From assembly GCA_004431415.1 (NCBI GenBank), contig QPMI01000235.1:1-64000 (forward strand): DNA of 64,000 bases, given 5' to 3'. The translations under genes were made by a program, and so were the position numbers. Source of the stretch: Cyanophora paradoxa. Lineage: Eukaryota; Glaucocystophyceae; Cyanophorales; Cyanophoraceae. Under the pieces are notes generated by a model. It did not search any database, had not been told where the DNA came from, and saw nothing but the letters and a program-made list of their open reading frames with translations. Positions 35,201 to 44,500 of the stretch are shown here, one piece after another. The stretch's first letter is position 1. Each line of letters begins with the position of its first letter.

Positions 35201-36511
35201 TGTGGCCAGCGGACCCGGCCGCGGGGCGATGGGACGAAGGTTTCGAAGACGCTCCACGTCATGTCCTGCATGCAGGAGAGGAGGAAATCAAATGCGCCGG
35301 TCAGGAATATATTAGAGAGCTTCGAATTCGCGAAAATAGTGAAACGCGCCTCGAGAAAGGGCCCCTCGCGCTCGCGATCCTTTTCGATATCGCGATGTTG
35401 CTGGATATCGATATTGATTGCGAACGATACGTCAAAACGGCGCGAAACTTTCGATATTTGCGGGTGCGCGTGGGGCTGGGGCGCGCCTCGGCGTAGGAAG
35501 AGAGGGTGGCTATGGCGAGGTCGCGGTCCTCGACGGCGAGCGTGACGAGCGGGCCCGAGGTCCCCTGCGTATTAACCCGAATTCGAATCAGACATCGATA
35601 AATAGCTGAACGAAAGAGATTGCGGGGAAATCATTGATTTTGAATACCAACCGCTGCAATTTTGCAATCTAAATTGATTGAATCGTCGAATATTAATATA
35701 ATTACCCGCTGAAATCTATATATATATAGCTAAATGAAAACGCACTGCGGACAGGTCGAGGAGGCTGACGAGTTCGCGGAAAAGCATCCCGTAGCGGTAG
35801 TCGGAAGCGGGGGCGGATCGCCGCCCCAGGTCCCTTCGAAGCCTCCGCGCGAGCCGGGAAAACTCGCGGGGCGCAGTCTGCCGGCCGTGCGATCGATATC
35901 ATCTTCGGATCGGATCGGATCGGATCGGATCCGGAGGCCATGGCCAGGGCAGGCGGCGAATGTAAACTCGCGATCGTATACGTAATTCTTAGTTTGCAAA
36001 ATTGAACGCGCACCGAGCTCGAGCTCGAGGAAAGAAGAGCGGCCGCGTCGAAGGCGGCGTCGAGGGCGACGGCGAGCTCCTCCGCGGAGAGGTCCGCGAG
36101 GGCGCGGGCGGCCGAGGCGGGGTCCCAGCCCCTGGCCGCCCGCAGCGCGGCGAGGCGCTCGGCGCCCAGCGCCGCTTCGAGGCCCAGGAGCGCGATTGCG
36201 GGCGCCTCCTCGGCCGAGGCCTTCGAATTCGAGTTAGAGCTCGAGGCGCGGTGCGGGACGAATCGGCGGAGGCGCTCCGGCACGAAGGCCGCCCACGGGA
36301 CGCCCGCGGGGTCGTCGCGGTAGACGACGAAGCCGCTGATCGGAGCCGGCGGCGGCACCGGCTCCCGCGGCCGACCCGCCGAATTCGACGCGACGGGCGC
36401 CAGCGCCGGATTCGGAGCATCCAGCCGCGCCGAATGCGGGCGAGCCGTACGAGTGCACAAGCGGACGCCGAGCCAGTGCGTCGGCCGCGGGCGCTGCAGC
36501 AGAGATTCCAT
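33096..36511 (-). CDS. multi-exon protein with a sigma-70 region-4-like helix-turn-helix
   Basis: Likely start MESLLQRPRPTHWLGV at 36511. Exons in order: an Ala-rich N-terminal exon (LGLEAALGAERLAALRAARG); EFSRLARRLRRDLG near 35880; GPLVTLAVEDRDLAIATLSS (ends in a GC-type donor at 35486); DMTWSVFETFVPSPRG at about 35265; exon 34865-34953 with RRLGLLGQERPPTLQQVGDE then HGLS; exon 34337-34688 opening RVRELEKKFKRSFP; then VLATGLATDSS, VLLQSVERAASAPEF and VWPEGGAPAPAPRELLEWLL blocks; and the last exon LSKRAARARADRA ending at 33096. Joining the two middle exons gives TLQQVGDEHGLSAGRVRELE, which resembles the region-4 motif TLxEIGxxxGVSRERVRQIE of bacterial sigma factors. No region 2 was recognised, so a true sigma factor is not claimed. 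A plastid or bacterial origin is possible. Confidence 0.5.
35151..35198. repeat. (AT)24 microsatellite in an intron
   Basis: A pure AT dinucleotide run. It ends the second of two ~90-bp diverged direct repeats (about 34970-35065 and 35070-35150), each containing TTAGAACGTGCTATA-like and GGGAGTATTTAT blocks. Confidence 0.9.
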
Positions 36512-36522
36512 CGCGTCCCGTC

Positions 36523-36594
36523 TTAATGCTACGAGAGCGGCGGCACTATGGCTGACGCCTTCGAATTCAAGTGCCGCCGCTCTCGTAGCATTAA
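36523..36594. repeat. perfect 25-bp inverted repeat (hairpin) with a 22-nt loop
   Basis: Arms 36523-36547 and 36570-36594 are exact reverse complements (left arm starts TTAATGCTACGAGAGCGG). It lies 11 bp upstream of the start codon of the minus-strand gene. It could be a regulatory RNA structure, a small-RNA precursor or a short inverted insertion. Confidence 0.85.
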
Positions 36595-38571
36595 CATTGC
36601 TCGAAGGCCCTCGCCACAGGCAAGCATTTGCGAAGCCAACGCCAACAAAGGCCGTGCCCGCGCCAGAACCTGACATGGTTCGACGCTGACCGGACCTGCG
36701 GCGCGCGCGCACATTATATTCAGCACGCCCGACGCCCCGGGCCCTCCGCGTGATCATGAGCTCAAGGCACCGCGGCGGGGCCGCGCTCTCTTAGTCGCCG
36801 CCGCACCGTAAGTCCAACTGCTTCGGTTCGCTTTTGTGTTCTTAAGCTTTACCGTACGCGCAGTACGCAGCGACAAGGTCGACGTCAAGGCCTAGCTGTA
36901 CATGTACCGGTCAGGACTGGATGCGGCGACCCCGGTCATAATGATCACGCACGTGCACCGCGCCTGTGCACGTGTGCGCGTGTCGCGCTCGCATCGCGAT
37001 CGGCTCTACTGACCGCGGTCGGTCATGCAGATCAGCAGCTGTCAAATTGTTTCGCCCAGTCGTCACGCGTCATTTTTTTGTCACACGAGGTGTACATAAA
37101 AACTTCAAACCGGTTCGGAGAGCAAAACAATTAAAGCAAGCTGGAGAAATCAGGGGTCGAGCACTATCTAGAGCTATATAGCTATAGGTTTAAAGAGGCT
37201 AATAAGCCGCCCGGTTTAGCGAAAGATGAAACAGTTCGGAGAGCTGTCATGATCAGAACAGTGCGAGCTGGCAACCCCGGCCCGGGATCCGCAGCGCTAG
37301 CTATAGCCGACGCTTGCTCGTGGCTCGAGCGAGCCTCGGAGGACTGCGGGGCGCTCACCGAGCATGCGCAGATCAAAAGCATCATGGCAGGCGCATCCTC
37401 TGCTGCGCTACAGCAGATCTAGAGCGCGGCCCCCGTCCGCGCGGCCGCCCCGAGCCTGGCGCCAGCCGCTCGGCCGGCGCCGAACGCGGTCGGATCCGGA
37501 GGCCGCCGGCCGCGGTACCGCCGAAGGCAAGCGAGGCCGACCTCAACAAATTCGTACTTCGTATACGGAGGTAGCGCCTGGCATGCCATGCATATGATGG
37601 TTCGACCGAACATGGATCGGATCGATGCTCTCCGAATTCGAACCCGCTCATGATCAGCAAGCGCGCAGCTGCGTAAACGTAGCTGCTTCGAATTCGCCTT
37701 AATTCGCGGTCTTTAATTCAGATTTGATTAGATATTGATCGATCGCGACCGTCATGATCAGCCGGTCGACGTCATTATGATCAGCACGCGGGTCATGATC
37801 ATGATCAACGTTTAACCATACTATGATATGCATGTGGATGATCCCACTAGCCCTTTCGTCAGCTGCGCATGCAGCATTGCGACCCGAGCCTGCAGTTGCA
37901 CGTGACTCGCAAGTTAAGAGACGTCGACGCAACGTTAACCGATGAGCCGACGGTATTCGTCAGCTGCAATCGACGTCATTTCTATTTTTTTGTCATATTT
38001 TTTGTCATACGAATTCGAATTCGAGGCACAATCGCAAGTTCGAATTAGGCACAATCGCAAGTTCGAATTAAATATTCCGAAAATTAAATATTTAGGCACA
38101 ATCCGGAAATTAAATATTTAGGCACAATCGCAAGTTCGAATTCGAATCTCGTTAACGTTTTGTTTCATTCGAGTTTTCTTCGACGAGTTGAATTCTACTT
38201 ATACTTCCCGATCATCGGGTAGTTATAAAGGGCCACTGACTTGCCGCGCGCGTCAGTTGGGTCCGGGGAAGGGCATTTAACCTCGGCGAATCCAATTGCA
38301 AGATCTAGATGCAGAGGGCAGCTGCAGGGACTTAAGTTAGCGCTTAAGCTTAAGAAGGCGCGCGCGCGGTGCACGTGGCCGGGCGCCGGCGAGCCGCCGG
38401 GCCGGCTCCGGCCGAGGCTGGCCACGCCAGGCGAGCTCAGCGGCTGTCCTCGCGATCGAGGCGAGCTGGCCTAGCGAGCTAGCTATAGCTCTGTAAGGCG
38501 CGGGCCTTGGGAAGAGGGAGGGAACCTTGTCTGGCCATGCATATGGACGTGCTCGAGCTCCTGCCAGGCTG
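36595..38571. other. intergenic, no gene seen; short repeats at 38020-38145
   Basis: Rich in palindromic words (CATGATCATGATCA, GAATTCGAATTCGA). 38020-38145 holds three or four copies of GGCACAATCGCAAGTTCGAA or shorter, interleaved with AAATTAAATATTTA. This is the left flank of the viral insertion. Confidence 0.5.
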
Positions 38572-38577
38572 CGCATG
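38572..38577. other. target-site duplication, left copy (CGCATG)
   Basis: CGCATG directly precedes the left terminal repeat and is repeated at 60208-60213 directly after the right one. Six bases is the length usually left by Polinton integrases. Confidence 0.9.
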
Positions 38578-39074
38578 TGTTGTATACGCATGGACCTCAC
38601 GACCGGGCAATTCCGCTTCGCTCCATTGCCCCCGATTCCATGCGTTTCCAGTGTATACCTCCACCCCATCTTCAGTTAATTCACCTTGTACGTCTACGAG
38701 CCCCTAATTCCCAGGTCTACCAGACTCGGGCCGGAGTCTTAACAAAGAAATATCTAACGACTATTCAGGACAGAGCTGACAACTAGAATAGGCGAAGAGG
38801 AGCGCTGCCCCCCATGCGCGCGGTCTGTAGAGCAACGTAGCAGAATAGGCTAGGCGATATTAATGTGTGCATTGAGCTAACTGAGGAAACGCGTTCAGCA
38901 TTAACTATAGGCGTGAGGGCGAGTACAGAGAAGCTAAACGAGGAAAGAGCGTTAAGGTAAAGCTAGACGAAATAAATGTGTGCATCGAGCTAGCTGAGGA
39001 AACGCGTTCAGCAAAATCTATAGGCGTGACTTCAGTAAGAAACGGGCCCCTTTTAGCGGTCTGGTGCGGCCTCT
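38578..39074 (+). repeat. left terminal inverted repeat, 497 bp
   Basis: Begins TGTTGTATACGCATGG and ends GGTGCGGCCTCT. Its reverse complement is 59711-60207. It contains two ~67-bp direct subrepeats (about 38851-38917 and 38963-39029) sharing GAGGAAACGCGTTCAGCA. TG...CA ends fit retroviral-type integrases. Confidence 0.95.
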
Positions 39075-39080
39075 ATCCAC

Positions 39081-39416
39081 TTAATCTGGCTGTTTTTCCG
39101 AGACTGTAGTCTTCTCCTTTCTGAAACTTGATAGCAAGGACTTTTTTCTTTTCAGTGGCTTCGGGATATTTGGTGGTGGCCAAGACAATCTTCGGCCTTC
39201 AGCATCAAGCCAAGGTACAGGTGAATCAGATCGTGTAAAAGGAGAATTGGACCTAGAAGTCCCGGGTGTGTTGATAGGCGTCACATGAGTTTCTGGGGTG
39301 CGAGAGCCTTCTGTGTCCGATATTTCGAGGTTAATGGTCGTCTCACAGCAACTACAATTCAATTTGCTGGTGACGTTGAGATGGAACATATCCATGAATT
39401 TTCGAAGCAAATCCAT
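39081..39416 (-). CDS. small protein of unknown function beside the left repeat
   Basis: 111 residues, start MDLLRKFMDMFHLN, stop only 6 bp from the inner edge of the terminal repeat. It has a CSCC cysteine cluster near residue 22, a Ser/Thr/Pro-rich middle (TPINTPGTSRSNSP) and a basic C-terminus (KPLKRKKSLLSS). Codon use fits the element. No family recognised. Confidence 0.55.
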   Translation of the reverse strand: MDLLRKFMDMFHLNVTSKLNCSCCETTINLEISDTEGSRTPETHVTPINTPGTSRSNSPFTRSDSPVPWLDAEGRRLSWPPPNIPKPLKRKKSLLSSFRKEKTTVSEKQPD

Positions 39417-39454
39417 CTATTATTGGAAAAATATAAAAAAACAAAGGAATGCAG

Positions 39455-40279
39455 CTATGGAGCCGTATCGCTGCCGAATATAGGAAAATACCTGTTTGTA
39501 CCAACATATTCTGCATATGTATTCTGTCTTGCAATAGCATCGGTTCGTTCAGCATAGAGAATGCACTTGTAGATACCAAACCTGGTGGCTCTCACCAAGA
39601 ACTGGTAGTCTTCAAGACCGAAATTTACACCATGGTAAGCAATGCCGAAATTATCATATGGAGTAATCACAACTGTAATATTTGGAGTTCCACCCTCTAC
39701 TTGACAGACAGCATAAACGTCTGGAGGGATATCAACAACCACCTTGTAGTGGTCACCAATTTCAACCAGAGAATCAACTACTGATGTCTGCTCATTAACA
39801 ACGATTGGAAAGATCTTGATAATATATGGTGCATTCATACTGGGCACGTACGTCCGAATCCGCGTCAGATTATCAATCGGGTTTGGCTGGTCGTTCACGA
39901 AGAGAGGAGCTCCGATCGTTCCCCCAACTCGAAGACCATCACCAATATATGCGCCGCCATTTCGACAGTTAATAGCTCCCGAACGAGATTCGAAAGAATA
40001 AGTCGAAATAGGGGAGCTGTAGGTGTCTGGATCGCCATAATTTGCGCTAAAATTTGCATTTGTGACAAGAAGCTTCGTTGTCTTAACTATACCATTGTTT
40101 TTATCACATCTGAGTTCCTGCAATCTCAGTTTATGGGTTGAACCAAATGTATTCATTGTAGGTTGAACCTCTGTTGATTCAAGACCTTCCACATCATCAA
40201 AAGTAGCATGTTGTAGAACGTGATTTGCAGGAGAAGCAAGCGAAAGCTGAGCTGTTAGGATGCGTTCAATTTCAGCCAT
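39455..40279 (-). CDS. fibre-region paralog 1, unknown function
   Basis: 274 residues. It is paralogous to the next gene (40303-41157): both have L-x-SPA near residue 15, the block GLESTE, then KNxGxVKTTxLLVTNANF, and a GGAxIGxGxRVxG turn. The C-terminal part looks beta-rich. No catalytic motif was seen. Its place in a co-directional run below the tail fibre suggests a virion accessory or spike protein; this is inference only. It is separated from its paralog by 23 bp. Confidence 0.75.
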   Translation of the reverse strand: MAEIERILTAQLSLASPANHVLQHATFDDVEGLESTEVQPTMNTFGSTHKLRLQELRCDKNNGIVKTTKLLVTNANFSANYGDPDTYSSPISTYSFESRSGAINCRNGGAYIGDGLRVGGTIGAPLFVNDQPNPIDNLTRIRTYVPSMNAPYIIKIFPIVVNEQTSVVDSLVEIGDHYKVVVDIPPDVYAVCQVEGGTPNITVVITPYDNFGIAYHGVNFGLEDYQFLVRATRFGIYKCILYAERTDAIARQNTYAEYVGTNRYFPIFGSDTAP

Positions 40280-40302
40280 TTTACAATAAAGTGATATATA
40301 TT

Positions 40303-41157
40303 TTACGGAGTAGGATCATCGATCACATCTGGTTCTTGGTAAAATCCTGTTGTGAAGATATCTGCAACATTTACCCCACGAAGTGCTGAAACAGCTGCTA
40401 TATCTGTTCTCAGTCCCATAATCATAGTATTGTAAACTCCAACCTCAGTGACAAACAAATCATAAGTAAATGTCAAATTGTTATATACACAATATCCCCG
40501 ACCGAAATGATTTGATGCTTGAACAAAGAATAGGTAATTGTGACCAAGTTGGTTATTATTTGCTCTGCACATTGAAAGCATTGCTGTGGGAAGAGGAATA
40601 TTTCTTCTCACACGATCAGTTCCTGTAATGGAAACCAATTCTGAATTTTCAAGACTGACAGATGATGCAACATAGAAATGCAGAAAAGGTTGCTGTGCAA
40701 CTGGGGTATAGAACCGAATTCGTTGTGGGTTCTCCACATTTTGTTCAAGAGAATCTGGGACATCATTGTATGCTATCGAAGAAGAGAGTTGACCGGATAC
40801 ACGACATCCACCGCCAATAAAAGCACCGCCTGAACGAATTGTAGCAGCAGCAGTGTTTTTATCAAAATCAAGAGCTTTCAGATCAACACTGTAGGCATCA
40901 GGACCTCCATTAGTAGGCTGGAAGAAGTTAGCATTTGTGACAAGCAGTCGAGTGGTTTTAACTACGCCTGAGTTCTTGTCTGCTCGAAGTTCTTTTACAC
41001 GAATAATCGAATTCTTATCGAAAGCATTCCCGTTAGAATTAGGTCGTTCAGTGGATTCCAGACCGCGAACCTCATCATTTACTTCATGTTGACGAAAATG
41101 CATTGCAGGTGATCCAAGGGAATAGATAGGTAGCTGAATCCGATTATATTCGCCCAT
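40303..41157 (-). CDS. fibre-region paralog 2, unknown function
   Basis: 284 residues, start MGEYNRIQLPIYSLG. Tandem duplicate of 39455-40279, conserved mainly in the first ~120 residues (VRGLESTE, KNSGVVKTTRLLVTNANF, GGAFIGGGCRVSG). The C-terminal halves have diverged strongly, as expected if that half carries specificity. Forty bases separate it from the 101-residue gene upstream, so the four minus-strand genes are probably transcribed together. Confidence 0.75.
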   Translation of the reverse strand: MGEYNRIQLPIYSLGSPAMHFRQHEVNDEVRGLESTERPNSNGNAFDKNSIIRVKELRADKNSGVVKTTRLLVTNANFFQPTNGGPDAYSVDLKALDFDKNTAAATIRSGGAFIGGGCRVSGQLSSSIAYNDVPDSLEQNVENPQRIRFYTPVAQQPFLHFYVASSVSLENSELVSITGTDRVRRNIPLPTAMLSMCRANNNQLGHNYLFFVQASNHFGRGYCVYNNLTFTYDLFVTEVGVYNTMIMGLRTDIAAVSALRGVNVADIFTTGFYQEPDVIDDPTP

Positions 41158-41197
41158 TGCTTATTTTACTAAGAAGGAAAGAAAAATAAAACTACCA

Positions 41198-41503
41198 TCA
41201 AGGCAAAGTGATTAGATTCGAACCAAGGGATTGGTAAGCAGCTGAAAGAGATTGTATGTTGGCGGTCATAGTTTTAATGTTGTTATCACACTCAATGTAT
41301 TTAGCAACAGGATCACCATAAGCCGATTGCGCAAGGACATTAACCAAGAGGTTTTTATATTCATGAACAACTGGGGACAGTTTGTTCGTTTGCTGAATTG
41401 TTTTTTCGACAGTTTGTAGTGCGGCTACAAGTTTAATAGTATCAAAAGCAAGAGCAACAGGCTCAGAAGTAGTAGAAGATCCACCAAGCGGATAGGTCGC
41501 CAT
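41198..41503 (-). CDS. small alpha-helical protein downstream of the fibre
   Basis: 101 residues, start MATYPLGGSSTTSEP, mostly predicted helix (VALAFDTIKLVAALQTVEKT and similar). Its ATG lies 3 bp after the fibre stop codon, so translation may be coupled. In tailed phages small helical proteins next to fibre genes are often assembly factors. That analogy is the only hint of function. Confidence 0.65.
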   Translation of the reverse strand: MATYPLGGSSTTSEPVALAFDTIKLVAALQTVEKTIQQTNKLSPVVHEYKNLLVNVLAQSAYGDPVAKYIECDNNIKTMTANIQSLSAAYQSLGSNLITLP

Positions 41504-41506
41504 TTA

Positions 41507-44500
41507 TTATACAGCGACATTTTTAATTTGATCTATTTGATCTTGTAGACCTTTGCATTTCTTAGATAATTCTTTAACGGCTTCTATGAGAACCGGAATT
41601 AAACCTGTGTATGCAAGGGTTAAATAATTTTCGTGATTTTTACCTACTACTTCTGGTATGACTTTTTCGACATCTTGCGCAATCAAACCTAAGTTAACTT
41701 TCTGTTTTTCATCACCAATCTTTTTATAACTCACACCCTGTAATTTTTCGATTGCTGAAAGCGCACCGGTTATATTTTTAATGTCGGTTTTGTATCTTCT
41801 ATCGCTTCCTTGTGTAAGCCATCCCCAAAAGTAAACGTCACCATCACTATAAAAAGCTTGCATTGTTATATCATTTCCTCCTCTAAAATTGATGATATCG
41901 TAACCATAACCTTTAATGTATGTAGTCGATGATGAACCGAAATAAACTCTCCCGTTACCTTCATCTGATGTTATCCAAGTTCCGGTAGCCCATGTGGTGC
42001 GAGCATCTTTACTAAAAACGTTATCCCAACTTATAAACCCATTTGCTGGTGCTGTTCTCCCTTTTTCTTTCGTCCAACCGATATAGCCTATGTGACATCT
42101 CCCTTTTCTTGCAACAAATCGTACATGGGAGAATGTATCACAATGGAAAGAAGTCCATGTTAAGCCATCATGCCAATCTGAATCGTTATTATTTGAAACG
42201 GCTTGGTAACAATTTACCCTCATAATGTGATGCCACCTCCCATTTCGATAGCCTCCAATATCGAAATATCTGCAATTTGTCCAACACAGGTATTGAACAT
42301 GACATGTTTTCATATTTGCTGGGACTTCAATCTGTGCATAATCTGAACTTGTTTGATCATCATAAATATTGCTATAAAATCCATCAATTGGATTAGTGTA
42401 AGAAGGAACCCAACCTCCTGTCCAAGATCCCACATACTGAAGACTATAACTACCATGTCCACTCCAAGTATCAAAACCTGTAATGTTTCCAATCGAATTG
42501 GTGACATCTGTTAATGATAGATAGGATGTAGGTATATTTGGCTTGCTATACACATTATTCCAATGAATATAACCAGTGTGACCACCATAGCTATGCCCAA
42601 CCCATATTTTCATGAAACTAATACCCATAATGTGAACCCTTCCAATTCTTGCTTGAATTCGAATCCTTACAAATCGGTTTCCTAGGAAGATGGGGACATT
42701 ATTCACACCACTATGATTATCATTTGCAGACCCTGAATAAGGGTGATAATTGTTGACAGTTGTTATGAAAATCGCATTGCCTTGTCGATTAATTCCCCAA
42801 ATCTCGAAAATTCGTGTGTTGCCCCATGGTAAATGAGTTAAAAATGCTGTTCCTGTGTGTAATCCATCGGGTATATTGTATTCTATCCAAGCGGAAGAAG
42901 TTTGGTCATCAACTTCATTATTAAATGCATACCCACCATAATTATAATATGGATCCCATGATGAACCATAACCGAAATTCCAACCTCCAGAATAATTATA
43001 TGGAGAACTGCCTGCAACATATCCATCATTTGAGTGAAGCTTAGGAACAGCATTACCATTTATTTGAAGATTCGTAGTAGCATTAATGGTAGATGCTGTG
43101 AGGGTATTATTGACCCAAAGGTTACCATTGTCATAAGACTTTAAAATTGCTCCATCTGCTGAGTTTCTAAATTCAATTGAGACACCATCACCATTTGGTC
43201 TCCCTCGTATATATGTGCAATCGCCATTACCAAACCAAACTCGCTCAACTGCATCTGTTGATTTTAACCATGTATTTGTAGCCCATGTTGCGGTTTGTGG
43301 AAGGTCTGCGGCTGTTATTAAAGCGGGACGACTGTAAATATTATCCCAAGAAATCATGCCCAACTCATTATCGGTTGCTCTCTGTCTACTCCAACCAAAA
43401 ACCCCCGTAAGATAAATGCGACCTTTTCGCCCTTGAATATATATTTTTGTGTAAAATTCGCAGTTGATGGAGACAAACAAAACAGTATTATGGGTTCCAT
43501 CTTGATATACCGCCTGGATTCCTTGATAAGCATTCACACGTTTTAAGAAATGTTGATATCCATTAGGTGTTTGCCCATAGATATCATAATATCTGCAATT
43601 ACCCCAAGGCATATGCTGAATATAAAACGATTTCATACCTGTGGGGACGTTCCACCTCATAAAGCAAGCACTACAATCAGCGTCATTTTCTGGTGTTGTA
43701 TAAATTCCGCTTTGTCCTGTCCTTGCTATCCATCCTGTATTCCAATTTCCACTGCTTCTATCTGTCGAAATAACATCTAATTGGTCAAAATCGTAACCTT
43801 TCGGTATTGTCGTCCCACCAATTTGTAAAGTGGTAGCATTTACAGTTCCTGTAACAGTCCCACCTGTGAGAGGTAAGTAATTAGCAAGTGCCGCCGCTAA
43901 TTCTGCATCGGTTGCATAACTGCTTAAATCTGCGGTCGTGAGATATCCTTTATAGGTTAGGTAATCATCTGTAACAACTCCTGAAAGGGTTGTATTGTGT
44001 AAGTTTTTCGCCGCCATTCTCTGATTGACTTCTAAGGCACCACCTGATGTCGTTTTAATCCACGCCATCTCACATTTTCCGTGATCATCTGTGGGTTGTC
44101 CCGCAACGGGAAGATAGTTAACAACTTTCTCCCTTGTGAATACTATTTTAGGTCTTGCTCCATCATATGCGCTTTGATCTGTTACATTAATTTGAATAGC
44201 TGCTGAAAAATCCGCTACTTGTCCTGTTTCCCCTGGGTGATAATTCGTAACATAAATACTGGGGAAAGTATCGTTTACTCCTACGTTGAAATCACCACTA
44301 TACACTCCATTTACGATTGGATCCCTGGGTAATCTTACAGCAAGAGTTCCCACCATCGGTGTGCCTTCTTGACCTGTAAACGATCCATTGAGACTAACGT
44401 AATGATCATTCAAATATAACCTGTCAGGTGTATTAATCGATTGGTAAAGTGTGACTCCATTAAAAACATTTCCGATTGCATTCAATTGTGCGAAAACTGG

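Noticed and set aside
38020-38145. CRISPR-like array
   Set aside because: The short repeats are adjacent or overlapping with no unique spacers of constant length, and the context is eukaryotic; they are a minisatellite.
39285-39784. Plus-strand frames opposite the left-end minus genes of the element
   Set aside because: They are antisense to two consistent minus-strand genes and lack any domain.
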